From assembly GCF_900102485.1 (NCBI RefSeq), contig NZ_FNBX01000018.1:1-57187 (forward strand): 57,187 bases of DNA, given 5' to 3'. Below, piece by piece: positions 10,054-19,632 of this stretch (positions within the stretch are counted from its first letter, which is position 1; every line of letters begins with the position of its first letter). Position numbers and translations under genes: made by a program. The notes under the pieces were generated by a model. It was given only the letters and a program-made list of their open reading frames with translations, had not been told where the DNA came from and did no database searches. The stretch comes from Desulfovibrio legallii. GTDB lineage: Bacteria; Desulfobacterota; Desulfovibrionia; Desulfovibrionales; Desulfovibrionaceae.

Positions 10054-11109
10054 TCAGGCGGTTTCGCAGGCCGCGCGGTTGCGGCGCGCGCCGCGCCACA
10101 TGCCGCCCAGAATCATACCCGCGCCCACCAGCAGCCCGGCGCACATGGTCACAAAGCTGACCGCCTTGAGCACGCCCAGCAGTTCGGGGTTCAGGTCCAT
10201 GAGCCCCAGGGCCTGCAGGTAGCCGGGCAGAGCTATGATGCGGCTCACGGCCACAATGAGCATGATGGCGGCCATGACAAACTTGACCATGATGGGCCGC
10301 ACATAGGTGGTGCCTATGGCCCCCAGCTGCACGCCCAACAGGGATCCGCCCAGGATGATGAAGACCAGACGGATGTCGATCATGCCGTGCATGGCCCAGT
10401 TGACGGAGCCGCACAACCCCATGACAAAGGCGGTGACCAGCTCCGTGCCGGAAGCCACCAGCCCCGGCACGCCCAGCACATAGATGAGCCCCGGCACGCC
10501 GATGAAGCCGCCCACGGCAATGGTGGCGGCCAGCATGCCCGTGGCGATGCCCACCGGCAGGGTGAACCAGAGGGAGATGCGCAGCCCGGAGCGGGGAAAG
10601 GAGATCATGGGCCACAGCTCCACGCGCTGCAGACGCGCGGCCAGGGGCGGCGTGCCTTCGGGCGCGGCGCTGTGGGAGGCGCGCAGGGCGTCCTTAAGGA
10701 TATAGCCGCCCACAATGACCAGCACGGCCACAAAGGAAAGGCTCACATACAGGTTGGACCCGGCCTGGCCCCAGCGTTCCAGAATGATGTTCTGAATGCG
10801 GATGCCAAACTGCACGCCCACCCCGGCCGAAGCGGCCACCACCAGACCGAGCTTGATGTCCACCTGACCGAAGCGGAAGCGCCGGATGGCCCCCACCAGG
10901 GCCTTGGGAAACTTGTGGCACATGTTGCTGGCCACGGCCACTGTGCCGGGCACGCCCAGGCCCATCATGCCGGGGGTGAGAATAAAGGCTCCGCCGGAAC
11001 CGATAAAGCCGCTCACCAGGCCGCCCACAAAACCCACGGCCAGCAAAAAGGCCACGGTTACGGGGGTCAGGGTGATAAAAAGATCGGGGTTAAGCGCAAA
11101 GACGTCCAT
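10054..11109 (-). CDS. TauE/SafE family sulfite/anion exporter
   Basis: Inner-membrane permease of 351 aa in the TauE/SafE (DUF81) family, which exports sulfite, sulfonates or other organosulfur anions. The N-terminal half has GFVGGLVSGFIGSGGAFILTPGMM, the family's Gly-rich repeat; it recurs in the second half as ATGMLAATIAVGGFIGVPGLIYVLG. About 8 transmembrane helices can be read. I chose the ATG at 11109 because AAGGAAC lies just upstream and the longer frame adds only Arg/Pro-rich shadow residues. It follows the small membrane-protein gene on the same strand. With the divergent two-component system and the sigma-54-like promoter at 11821-11836, it is the likely effector of that circuit. 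Confidence 0.88.
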   Translation of the reverse strand: MDVFALNPDLFITLTPVTVAFLLAVGFVGGLVSGFIGSGGAFILTPGMMGLGVPGTVAVASNMCHKFPKALVGAIRRFRFGQVDIKLGLVVAASAGVGVQFGIRIQNIILERWGQAGSNLYVSLSFVAVLVIVGGYILKDALRASHSAAPEGTPPLAARLQRVELWPMISFPRSGLRISLWFTLPVGIATGMLAATIAVGGFIGVPGLIYVLGVPGLVASGTELVTAFVMGLCGSVNWAMHGMIDIRLVFIILGGSLLGVQLGAIGTTYVRPIMVKFVMAAIMLIVAVSRIIALPGYLQALGLMDLNPELLGVLKAVSFVTMCAGLLVGAGMILGGMWRGARRNRAACETA

Positions 11110-11283
11110 ACGCTGTTCCTTATAGCTGACAAAAATTCGTTGGCCGACGTGGTGCGGCTCCGCGCGGGGCGCGCCGGGCGCGTCGTTCCGCCTGCCTTTG
11201 TGAAGCTGTGGCGGCAAAACCGGCCTTAGGGCATTTCACTGTCGCAACGCCCTGGCGGCTGCGCGAGAGACGCCCGCCGTGCA

Positions 11284-11375
11284 GGCGTAAGCGCAATTTA
11301 TTTGCGCTGTTACGCGCCGAAACGAGCATGCCGTAAACTTTGAGTATGCCTATTCTCAAAGGTAACCTGCTCTAG
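11284..11375 (-). repeat. Dispersed intergenic two-hairpin repeat, copy 1
   Basis: About 92 bp between the small membrane-protein gene and the TauE/SafE gene. It contains GCGCAA-N5-TTGCGC and, further on, an imperfect dyad built on CTTTGAG / TCTCAAAG, ending CTGCTCTA. A closely similar element in the opposite orientation lies at 49178-49268, and a partial one at 25321-25367. Both hairpins are kept although loop bases differ, which suggests selection for RNA or DNA structure. Confidence 0.75.
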
Positions 11376-11797
11376 CCGTGCGCGGCGGCCACATCCAGCC
11401 GCACCGGGCGGTGGGCCTTACGGGGCTGTTCGTCCCCGGCCGCTGCGCCCTGCGCCTGCTGCGCCGCACCCTGCCTGCGCACGCCCGTAACGCCGCACAG
11501 CTCCCACAAAGCCGCGGCAAAGCTGCCGTGCACATACGAAAGAACCAGCACGGAAATAATGGGCAGAGCGCTCCACCAGCCGCCCCGCGCGCACAGGGCC
11601 GCAAAAGTCGCGGCGTGGCTGAAGGCCAGGGCATAGATGAACACGCTGCCGCAGCCAAAGAGCAGCAGCCGCGTCAGGGGCGCGCCTTCGTGCCGCCCGT
11701 CAACGCTCCAGATATCCTCCACCCAGCCGGGCTGGCCCGCATCGGCATAGGCCACGGCCGTGAAACAATCCTCCATGTGTTCCTGCAAGCTGTTCAT
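11372..11797 (-). CDS. Small conserved membrane protein of unknown function
   Basis: 141 aa. An acidic, soluble N-terminus (MNSLQEHMEDCFTAVAYAD) is followed by two hydrophobic helices (LLLFGCGSVFIYALAFSHAATF and ALPIISVLVLSYVHGSFAAAL) and a charged Gln/Ala-rich tail. I do not recognise the family. It has a strong ribosome site (AGGAGG, 7 bases before the ATG) and lies directly behind the sigma-54-like promoter. The TauE/SafE exporter gene follows, so the two probably form an operon. A role as an accessory subunit of the exporter is inference from context. Confidence 0.7.
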   Translation of the reverse strand: MNSLQEHMEDCFTAVAYADAGQPGWVEDIWSVDGRHEGAPLTRLLLFGCGSVFIYALAFSHAATFAALCARGGWWSALPIISVLVLSYVHGSFAAALWELCGVTGVRRQGAAQQAQGAAAGDEQPRKAHRPVRLDVAAAHG

Positions 11798-11820
11798 GGG
11801 CTACCTCCTGTCGCCCTTGT

Positions 11821-11836
11821 TTCAACATTTGTGCCA
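11821..11836 (-). promoter_or_regulatory. Candidate sigma-54 promoter of the TauE/SafE operon
   Basis: On the minus strand TGGCAC (11836-11831), five bases, then TTGAA (11825-11821). The consensus is TGGCAC-N5-TTGC(A/T), so spacing is exact and only the -12 C is replaced by A. The predicted start is near 11810, giving a very short leader (~13 nt) with the ribosome site almost at its 5' end. The neighbouring gene pair encodes a sigma-54 activator system. Confidence 0.55.
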
Positions 11837-11841
11837 CAAAT
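11827..11841. promoter_or_regulatory. 15-bp perfect dyad overlapping the sigma-54-like -24 element
   Basis: ATTTGTG-C-CACAAAT. It includes the -24 sequence on the minus strand, so it may be partly fortuitous, or a repressor site that would block sigma-54 holoenzyme. Confidence 0.4.
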
Positions 11842-11908
11842 CTTAAACTGGCATTCTGCTGGTTTTATTGCGTCTTTTTTCCCAGGCCCGCGTACTGCCG
11901 GGCAGTTT

Positions 11909-11923
11909 GTTGCAGATTGCAAC
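11909..11923. promoter_or_regulatory. Candidate enhancer (UAS) for the sigma-54 activator
   Basis: Perfect inverted repeat GTTGCA-GAT-TGCAAC. It lies ~100-113 bp upstream of the predicted sigma-54 start at ~11810, the typical distance for NtrC-type activator sites. It is also ~130 bp upstream of the sensor kinase start, so it could serve autoregulation. Confidence 0.5.
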
Positions 11924-12051
11924 ACTGCGCCGGCGGCCGCCGCTTTTCGGGCGGCAGGCGGCGGCCCAGCCGCGGGTCTTGCGGATGCCGTTCCAATAAG
12001 CTACGCTGTTTCAAAGTTAAACGCTTGCGGCCGCAAGCTCCGGAGGTCCGC

Positions 12052-13521
12052 ATGTCCCTGCTTTCGCTCCGCCAGACGCTGCGCGGCAAAATTGCCGTGG
12101 GCATGGGGCTTTTTCTGGCCCTGCTGCTGCTTATGGGCAGCATCGCCCGCTACGACCTGGGCCGCATCGAACGCGCCGCCCGGCTCATCGACATGGTGGA
12201 CGATCTGCGCAACGACGTGCTGGAAATGCGGCGTTATGAAAAAAATCTCCAGCTCTTTCCCGGCCGCGAGGGCGACCTTGCCGCCCTGCGCCATTTTGTG
12301 GATACGGCCCGCGCCAGGGCCGCCGCCATCCTTGAAGCCCATACCACGGCCCTGGGCCACCGCCCCGGCGACGGCACGCACCGCAGGCTGGGCCTGCTGC
12401 AGGAAGGTCTGGAAGAATACGCGCGCCTGCTGGCAAAGCCCCCCCACCCGCTTCCGGAAGCAAACCTTCCGGCCCTCAGCGCCCTGGGCACCAGCCTGAG
12501 CGGCCTGGCGGACGCCGTGGTGCGCCAGGTGCGTCAGGGCATCTTCAAAACCGTACGCAACCTGCGCCTTCAGCTCCTGGCCGCCGCGGGCGTGCTGCTA
12601 GCCCTGGGGGTGGTCTTTGCCTGGCAGCTGGGCCGCCGCGTGCTGCTGGCCCTGGGGGCCATAGAAACCGCCGCTCTGGAGGTGGGCGCGGGCCGCCCCT
12701 TGCCCCACCCCCCCGCCAGACTGGAAAAAGAAGCCCGCCATGTGCTTAGCACCCTGGAGCAGATGACCGCAGAGCTGGAAAACCGCCACGCCCTGCTGCT
12801 GCAGGAAAAAAAGCTGGCCTCCCTGGGCGTGCTTACCGCCGGGGTGGCCCATCAGCTCAATAACCCTCTCAACAATATCTCCGTGGGCTGCGCCCTGCTG
12901 CGCGAGGATCTGGAGGACGGCCGCCAGGGCCGCCGCCCGCCCCTCACGCCCGATGACGCGGCCGCTCAGCTGGACGCCATCGGCGCGGAGGCCCTGCGCG
13001 CCCGCGATATTGTCCGCGGCCTGCTGGATTTTGCGCGGAACACGCCCTTTGCGGCCAGCCCCCGGCCCCTGGCCCAGGTGGTGGAGCAAGCCCTGGCTCT
13101 GGTGCGCCACGACCTGGGGCCCGGCGTGGATGTGACCGCCGTCGTCCCGCAAGACCTCATCCTGCCCCTGGACGCCCGCCACATGCAGGAGGCCCTCATC
13201 AACCTGCTGCTCAACGCCGCCCAGGCCATGCGCGGCCAAGGGCGGATCCGCATCACGGCCAAAACGGACCAGACCGCCGCCCAGGCCGTGCTCCAGGTGG
13301 AGGACAACGGCCCAGGCATTCCGTCGGAGTACCTGGGCCGCGTCTTCGACCCCTTCTTTACTCTCAAACCCGTGGGCGAAGGCACAGGGCTGGGGCTTTC
13401 CATCGCCTTCGGCATCGTGCGCCGCCACCACGGCCGCATTGACGCGGCCAACCTTCCGGACGGCGGCGCACGTTTTACCATCCGGCTTCCCCTGCATTCC
13501 CCCAAGGACGGTGCGGCATGA
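12052..13521 (+). CDS. NtrB/ZraS-type membrane sensor histidine kinase
   Basis: 489-aa sensor kinase. TM1 is at ~14-33 and TM2 at ~173-194; the ~140-residue helical periplasmic domain between them resembles a four-helix-bundle sensor. A linker follows, then the H-box LTAGVAHQLNNPLNNISVG with phospho-accepting H267. The ATPase domain has the N-box EALINLLLNAAQAM, G1 VEDNGPGIP and G2 GTGLGLSIAFGIVRRHHG. All key residues are intact. The ATG at 12052 is preceded by GGAGG and the longer upstream frame is not protein-like. Its stop overlaps the start of the response regulator gene (ATGA). The signal is unknown; sulfite or another sulfur anion is a guess from the divergent exporter. Confidence 0.92.
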   Translation: MSLLSLRQTLRGKIAVGMGLFLALLLLMGSIARYDLGRIERAARLIDMVDDLRNDVLEMRRYEKNLQLFPGREGDLAALRHFVDTARARAAAILEAHTTALGHRPGDGTHRRLGLLQEGLEEYARLLAKPPHPLPEANLPALSALGTSLSGLADAVVRQVRQGIFKTVRNLRLQLLAAAGVLLALGVVFAWQLGRRVLLALGAIETAALEVGAGRPLPHPPARLEKEARHVLSTLEQMTAELENRHALLLQEKKLASLGVLTAGVAHQLNNPLNNISVGCALLREDLEDGRQGRRPPLTPDDAAAQLDAIGAEALRARDIVRGLLDFARNTPFAASPRPLAQVVEQALALVRHDLGPGVDVTAVVPQDLILPLDARHMQEALINLLLNAAQAMRGQGRIRITAKTDQTAAQAVLQVEDNGPGIPSEYLGRVFDPFFTLKPVGEGTGLGLSIAFGIVRRHHGRIDAANLPDGGARFTIRLPLHSPKDGAA

Positions 13522-14903
13522 CAACCATTCCCCCGGCCAGCATTCTGGTGGTGGACGATGAACGCCTGGCCCGCGCCAATCTGGCCCGGGTGCTGGAACG
13601 CCAGGGCCACACGGTGCGCCAGGCGGCAGGCGGCCAGGAAGCCCTGGCCCTGCTGCGCGAAGCCCCCGCCGATCTGGTCATCACGGATCTGGCCATGCCC
13701 GGCATGGACGGCATGGCCCTGCTGCGCGCCGTGCGCGCCGCGTACCCGCAGACCGAAATCATCATGGTCACCGGCTACCCCATGATCGAAAGCGCAGTGG
13801 AGGCCATGCGCCAGGGGGCCTTCCACTATCTGGCCAAGCCCTACTCCCTGGACGAAGCCCGCCTCCTGGTTCGCCGCGCCCTGGAAAAATGCCGCCTCAG
13901 CCGCCAGGTGGACGAAATGCGCGCCCAACTGGAGGCCCAGGGCCCCATGCCGCCCATGGTGGGCAATTCCCCGGCCATGCGCGGTCTGCGCCAGGCCCTG
14001 CAACGCCTGGCCCCCACCGACGTGGCCGTGCTGCTGCAAGGCGAAACCGGCACCGGCAAGGAACTGGCCGCCCGCACCATGCACGCCCAAAGCCAGCGGG
14101 CCCGGCGGCGCTTTCTGGCTGTCAACTGCGGGGCCCTGGCCCCGGAACTGTTGGAAAGTGAGCTCTTCGGCCACGAGCAGGGGGCTTTTTCCGGCGCCCT
14201 GCGCCGCAAGGAGGGCCTTTTTGAAGCCGCGGACGGCGGCACCCTCTTCCTGGACGAAATCGGCGAAATGCCCGCCCCCATGCAGGTCAAGCTGCTGCGC
14301 GTCCTGCAGGAGCAATCCCTGCGCCGCGTGGGCGGCACCGTGGATATCCCCGTGGACGTGCGCATCATCGCAGCCACCAACCGCAACCTCAAAGACGAAG
14401 TGGCCGCCGGGCGCTTTCGCCGCGACCTCTACTACCGCGTGGCCGTGGTCACCCAGGAGGTGCCCCCCCTGCGCAGTCGCCCCGAAGACATTCCCCTCCT
14501 GGCCCGCTATTTTCTGGAAAAGCTCGCCGACGGCAAAACCGCCCCCCTGGAGCTGGAAGACAGCGCCCTCCAGGCCCTTCGCGCCTATCCCTTCCCCGGC
14601 AACGTGCGCGAACTGGGCAATATCCTGGAACGCGCCGCCGTGTTCTGCCCCCAGGGCGGCCGCATCGGCCCGGCCTGCCTGCCCCCGGAAGTGCGCGAAG
14701 CTACCCGCGCGCCCCAGGCCACGCCGCCGGAAACGGCCGCCACGCCCGACGCCGCCCCCGTAACCACCCTCGCCGAACTGGAACGCGCACATATCCTCCA
14801 GACCCTGGACCGCGCCCACGGCAACCGCACCCTGGCCGCAGACATGCTCGGCATCAGCCGCTCCTCCCTCTGGCGCAAACTCCGCCAGTACGGTGTGGAA
14901 TGA
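13518..14903 (+). CDS. Sigma-54-dependent response regulator (AtoC/ZraR/NtrC type)
   Basis: 461-aa transcription activator. The receiver domain (1-120) has phospho-acceptor D57 (LVITDLAMPGMDG), acidic pair VVDDE and K107 (LAKPYS). The AAA+ domain (~145-375) has Walker A GETGTGKE at 175-182, Walker B TLFLDEIGEMP and the R-finger region RRDLYYRVAV. A Fis-type helix-turn-helix ends the protein (LAADMLGISRSSLWRKLRQYGVE). The sigma-54 contact loop reads GAFSGA (222-227) instead of GAFTGA. It is translationally coupled to the kinase. The divergent TauE/SafE operon, with a sigma-54-like promoter and inverted-repeat enhancer, is the obvious target. Confidence 0.94.
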   Translation: MTTIPPASILVVDDERLARANLARVLERQGHTVRQAAGGQEALALLREAPADLVITDLAMPGMDGMALLRAVRAAYPQTEIIMVTGYPMIESAVEAMRQGAFHYLAKPYSLDEARLLVRRALEKCRLSRQVDEMRAQLEAQGPMPPMVGNSPAMRGLRQALQRLAPTDVAVLLQGETGTGKELAARTMHAQSQRARRRFLAVNCGALAPELLESELFGHEQGAFSGALRRKEGLFEAADGGTLFLDEIGEMPAPMQVKLLRVLQEQSLRRVGGTVDIPVDVRIIAATNRNLKDEVAAGRFRRDLYYRVAVVTQEVPPLRSRPEDIPLLARYFLEKLADGKTAPLELEDSALQALRAYPFPGNVRELGNILERAAVFCPQGGRIGPACLPPEVREATRAPQATPPETAATPDAAPVTTLAELERAHILQTLDRAHGNRTLAADMLGISRSSLWRKLRQYGVE

Positions 14904-14940
14904 CAGGATCTTCTGCGGGGGAAGGGCGTTGTGTGGGGAG

Positions 14941-14969
14941 AAAAATAAAAAAGGCCGGGAACGCCGGCC
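14941..14969 (-). terminator. Rho-independent terminator of the ffh-rpsP-khpA-rimM operon
   Basis: On the minus strand a 6-bp GC stem (GGCCGG / CCGGCC, 5-base loop, 14953-14969) is followed by a run of T residues (complement of AAAAATAAAAAA at 14941-14952). It lies 41 bp after the rimM stop. Confidence 0.8.
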
Positions 14970-15009
14970 GCCATTGCTGAAAAAAGGAACCCCACGCGCG
15001 GTGCGCGCC

Positions 15010-15534
15010 CTACTCCCCCAGGTAGATTTCCAGAAGTCCGGGGGGCGGGTCAATGGTCACGGCGGGAATCTGCGGATCCAGATGCAGGATATATTCGGGC
15101 CGCGCGGGAAAGAGCACCTCGCGCTCGTCCTCGGTGCGGATGGACCAGACCTCCTGACCGCCGGGATACTCCACATGGTCCAGGCGGCCCAGACGGCCGC
15201 CGTCGGGCAGCAGCACAGCGCAGCCCAGGAGGTCGTGCAGATAGGCCTCATCCGCCGCGGGCGGGGGCAGATCCTCGCGCCGCACCAGCAGCGCCGCGCC
15301 GCGCAGGGCCTCGGCCGCCGTGCGGTCGTTGACCCCTTCCAGCACCAGCAAAGGCCGCCCTTTATGGCTGCGCACGGCCAAAGGGCGCACGCGCCGGGGC
15401 GGCGCACTCCCCTGCCGCAGCCAGAGAGGCGTTTCCAAAAGCAAGGGGGAGTCCGCATGCCAGTCGATGCAGAGCTCCCCTTTGATGCCGTGGGGCCGCG
15501 CCAGCGTGCCCATTTCAATCCAGGCTCCGGTCAT
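15010..15534 (-). CDS. rimM: Ribosome maturation factor RimM
   Basis: Assists 30S subunit maturation and binds S19. The 174-aa protein begins MTGAWIEMGTLARPHGIKGE, the family signature (G-x-hydrophobic-GxxHGIKGE). It continues with the RimM N-domain (SHKGRPLLVLEGVNDRTAAEALRG) and ends with the PRC-barrel domain (VLFPARPEYILHLDPQ). The longer upstream frame overlaps khpA and is a shadow, so the ATG at 15534 is chosen. Last gene of the ffh-rpsP-khpA-rimM operon, which a terminator closes. trmD and rplS, which often follow, are not here. Confidence 0.93.
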   Translation of the reverse strand: MTGAWIEMGTLARPHGIKGELCIDWHADSPLLLETPLWLRQGSAPPRRVRPLAVRSHKGRPLLVLEGVNDRTAAEALRGAALLVRREDLPPPAADEAYLHDLLGCAVLLPDGGRLGRLDHVEYPGGQEVWSIRTEDEREVLFPARPEYILHLDPQIPAVTIDPPPGLLEIYLGE

Positions 15535-15542
15535 GGGCGGCG

Positions 15543-15773
15543 TTATTCCAGAATTTCCAGCACCGTCCGCTTCTTGCACTTGGTGGAGGCCGCGCTCAGA
15601 ATGGTGCGCATGGCGCGGGCCGTGCGTCCTTGCTTGCCGATGACCTTGCCCAGGTCTTCCTTGGCCACCTTCAGCTCCAGCACCGTGGTCTGCTCTCCTT
15701 CCACCTCGTTGACCTGCACCTCTTCGGGATGGTCCACCAGGGACCGGGCGATGTATTGGATGAGCTCTTTCAT
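15543..15773 (-). CDS. khpA: KH-domain RNA-binding protein KhpA
   Basis: 76-aa single KH-domain protein; the family binds RNA and is usually encoded next to rpsP. The sequence has the KH GXXG loop in [16 protein letters not shown] and the N-terminal [19 protein letters not shown]. The start follows the ribosome site GGGAGG. It lies between rpsP and rimM with a 232-bp leader that contains a strong inverted repeat. YlqC/KhpA homologues act with KhpB in some bacteria; no partner is in view. Confidence 0.92.
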   Translation of the reverse strand: MKELIQYIARSLVDHPEEVQVNEVEGEQTTVLELKVAKEDLGKVIGKQGRTARAMRTILSAASTKCKKRTVLEILE

Positions 15774-15920
15774 GGGTCTCCTCCCAAAGGGGGCCTGGGC
15801 CTGAAGGGGCAACCGCCCGCAACGGTGCGCCGCCCCAAAGGGAAGCGCCGCCGGGGCCGGAACGTGCTGTGCGGCAAAGCCCCGCGCCGTCACCAGGAAG
15901 GCGCGTTGCAACACGCTGCC

Positions 15921-15951
15921 CGTGCAGCCGAAAAAAACTTCCGGCTGCACG
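15921..15951. repeat. Inverted repeat in the rpsP-khpA spacer
   Basis: Perfect 10-bp arms CGTGCAGCCG / CGGCTGCACG around an 11-base loop with seven A (T on the minus strand). In the ffh-rpsP transcript it would form a stable hairpin 55 nt after the rpsP stop. There is no T-tract after the stem, so it is more likely an RNA processing or stability element than a terminator. Nothing else recognisable lies in this 232-bp spacer. Confidence 0.55.
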
Positions 15952-16005
15952 AACCGTTGCCGCCGCGGGCGGCGCACAGCGGCCCGGCGCGCAAAGCCGA
16001 CGCCA

Positions 16006-16245
16006 TCAGGCCATGTATTTTTTGATGAGGGCGCGCACGGTGTCCGTGGGTTCCGCGCCCCGGGCCAGCCATTCCTTGATCTGGTCCGCGTCCAGCTTCA
16101 CGTCCACCGGGTTGGTCATGGGGTTGTAGTAACCAAGAAAAGCCAACGGGCGGCCATCACGGCGGGTTTCGTCCGTGGCGGCCACCACCCGGTAAAAGGG
16201 GTGCTTCTTGCTGCCGAGGCGGGTCAATTTCAACTTTACAGCCAT
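16006..16245 (-). CDS. rpsP: 30S ribosomal protein S16
   Basis: 79-aa ribosomal protein. The start [21 protein letters not shown] is diagnostic for S16, and the body has [19 protein letters not shown] and [21 protein letters not shown]. Complete and of normal length. It stands second in the ffh-rpsP-khpA-rimM order, common in bacteria. The ribosome site is GGGAG, about 8 bases before the ATG. Confidence 0.97.
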   Translation of the reverse strand: MAVKLKLTRLGSKKHPFYRVVAATDETRRDGRPLAFLGYYNPMTNPVDVKLDADQIKEWLARGAEPTDTVRALIKKYMA

Positions 16246-16369
16246 GCGTCAAACTCCCTTGCTGGTAGTAATGTTAGCGTTGCGTCCGGGAAAGGGCAAG
16301 GGCGAAATGGCCCGGCGCATACAGGATGTCTGCCGCTCGCGGCGGCGCCCTTGCCGTGGGAAATTTGGT

Positions 16370-17896
16370 TTACTTTTTCTTGCGCTTGGGGCGTTCTTTT
16401 TTCTTGCGCTTTTTGGCGGCCTTGCCGGATCCGGAGCGCCCCGCGGGCAGGCCTTCCATACCGGGCATGCCCGGCATGCCCGGCACCCCCATGCCGGAAG
16501 GCATCCCGCCCATGCCGGCGGGCAGGTTCAGGCCCGGAGGCATGCCGCGCATCCGCGGCATGCGGGGCATGGCGGCCTTTTTGCCGCCCTTGCCGCCGCC
16601 CATCATGCCCTGCATCATCTTGCGCATCTGCTCAAACTGGCGCACCAGCTGGTTCACCTGGGCCACCGTGACGCCGGAGCCCCTGGCAATACGCGCCCGG
16701 CGGCTGCCGTTGAGCAGATCGGGGTTGCGGCGCTCGGCCATGGTCATGGAGCTGATGATGGCCTCGGTGCGGGCCAGCTCTTTTTCCGGCACGGCCCCGC
16801 CGGCCTGGGCCAGCTTTTCGCGCAGGCCGCCCAGCCCGGGAATGAGCTTGAGGATGCTGTCCAGCGAACCCAGCTTTTTGATGCGGCGCATCTGGGTGCG
16901 GAAATCTTCCAGATCAAAGCTGGCCTTTTGCATCTTGCGGGCCAGCTCTTCGGCTTCCTCGGCGTTGATGGCGCCCTGCGCCTTTTCCACCAGGGTAAGC
17001 ACGTCGCCCATGCCCAGAATGCGCCCGGCAATGCGGTCGGGATGGAAAACCTCCATCTCCGAGAGCTTTTCGCCCATGCCCACAAACTTGACCGGCGCAC
17101 CCGTCACCGCGTGGATGGAAAGGGCCGCGCCGCCGCGCGCGTCGCCGTCCATCTTGGTCAGCACCACGCCGGTAAGACCCAGGCGCTCGTTAAAGCTCTG
17201 GGCCACGGTCACGGCGTCCTGACCGGTCATGGCGTCGGCCACGAACAGAATTTCCTGCGGCTCCACGGCCGCCTTGATGGCCGCAAGCTCCTCCATGAGG
17301 GGCTCGTCCACATGCAGGCGGCCCGCCGTGTCCAGCAGCACCACGGTGGCCTGCTGCTCGCGCGCGGCCGCCACGGCCTCGCGGGCGATATCCACGGGGT
17401 TCATGGCCGTGGTGGAAGGATAGCAGGGCATGTCCAGCTGCCTGGCCAGCACAGTGAGCTGGTCAATGGCCGCCGGGCGGTAGACGTCCGCCGGGACCAG
17501 ATAGGGGCGCAGCTTCTGCTTGCGCAGCAGGTTGGCGATTTTGCCCGCCGAGGTGGTTTTGCCCGAACCCTGCAGGCCCACCAGCATGATGACGGCGGGC
17601 TCCCTGCCCTGCAGACGCAGACCGGCGGTTTCGCCGCCCAGCAGGGCCACCAGCTCGTCGTGGACGATCTTGACTACCTGCTGCGCCGGGCTCACGCCCT
17701 TGAGCACTTCCTGCCCCAGGCATTTGTCGCGCACGCTTTCCACAAAGTCTTTGACGACCTTGAAGTTGACGTCCGCCTCCAGAAGGGCCAGCCGCACCTC
17801 GCGCAGGCCTGCCTGCACGTTTTCTTCGGTCAGCCGACCGTGCCCGCGAAAGTCGCGGAACACTCCGGAAAGTCTGTCGGAAAGGCTCTCAAACAT
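16370..17896 (-). CDS. ffh: Signal recognition particle protein Ffh
   Basis: SRP54 GTPase that binds 4.5S RNA and signal sequences and docks with FtsY. N domain ~1-90; G domain with G1 GLQGSGKTTSAGKI, DTAGRLHVDE, TKMDGDARGGAALS and the closing GMGEKL. The Met-rich M domain follows, with the RNA-binding GSGVTVAQVNQLVRQFEQMRKMM. At 508 aa it is longer than E. coli Ffh (453 aa) because of a Met/Gly/Pro-rich tail with repeated PGM units and a very basic end (KKRKKKERPKRKKK). Starts 216 bp from the divergent guaB. Confidence 0.96.
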   Translation of the reverse strand: MFESLSDRLSGVFRDFRGHGRLTEENVQAGLREVRLALLEADVNFKVVKDFVESVRDKCLGQEVLKGVSPAQQVVKIVHDELVALLGGETAGLRLQGREPAVIMLVGLQGSGKTTSAGKIANLLRKQKLRPYLVPADVYRPAAIDQLTVLARQLDMPCYPSTTAMNPVDIAREAVAAAREQQATVVLLDTAGRLHVDEPLMEELAAIKAAVEPQEILFVADAMTGQDAVTVAQSFNERLGLTGVVLTKMDGDARGGAALSIHAVTGAPVKFVGMGEKLSEMEVFHPDRIAGRILGMGDVLTLVEKAQGAINAEEAEELARKMQKASFDLEDFRTQMRRIKKLGSLDSILKLIPGLGGLREKLAQAGGAVPEKELARTEAIISSMTMAERRNPDLLNGSRRARIARGSGVTVAQVNQLVRQFEQMRKMMQGMMGGGKGGKKAAMPRMPRMRGMPPGLNLPAGMGGMPSGMGVPGMPGMPGMEGLPAGRSGSGKAAKKRKKKERPKRKKK

Positions 17897-18035
17897 AGCT
17901 ACCTCTGCGCCGCATCCCCAAAGGGGCGAAGTGGTGATTCATAGGCTGTTTGCGCGCCCGCGTCAAGTGCGGCCGGCCGCGTTCCGCGCCCGCCTTTTCC
18001 CCGGGCCGCCCCACCCTGCTCGCGCCGCCCCCGCA

Positions 18036-18064
18036 TTGACATGCGCCCCACAAGGGGATACCCT
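18036..18064 (+). promoter_or_regulatory. Sigma-70 promoter of guaB
   Basis: Perfect -35 TTGACA (18036-18041), 17-bp spacer and -10 TACCCT (18059-18064), giving a start near 18071 and a ~40-nt leader. I saw no riboswitch-like fold in so short a leader. Confidence 0.65.
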
Positions 18065-18066
18065 AA

Positions 18067-19569
<1,503 letters not shown>

Positions 19570-19576
19570 GCCCGCG

Positions 19577-19596
19577 CCCCCTCCGCCAGGAGGGGG
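19577..19596 (+). repeat. Hairpin between guaB and guaA
   Basis: CCCCCTCC / GGAGGGGG with a 4-base loop, 7 bases after the guaB stop. A short T-run (19617-19619) lies ~14 bases beyond. It might act as an attenuator or mRNA-stability element; as a terminator it is weak because the T-tract is distant. Confidence 0.4.
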
Positions 19597-19632
19597 CCGC
19601 GCAACCTTTTGCCGCTTTCAGGGACGCGAACC

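Noticed and set aside
11841..11866. Plus-strand sigma-54-like TGGCAT ... GG in front of the kinase
   Set aside because: The -12 GC is missing and spacing does not fit well; only the minus-strand site was kept.
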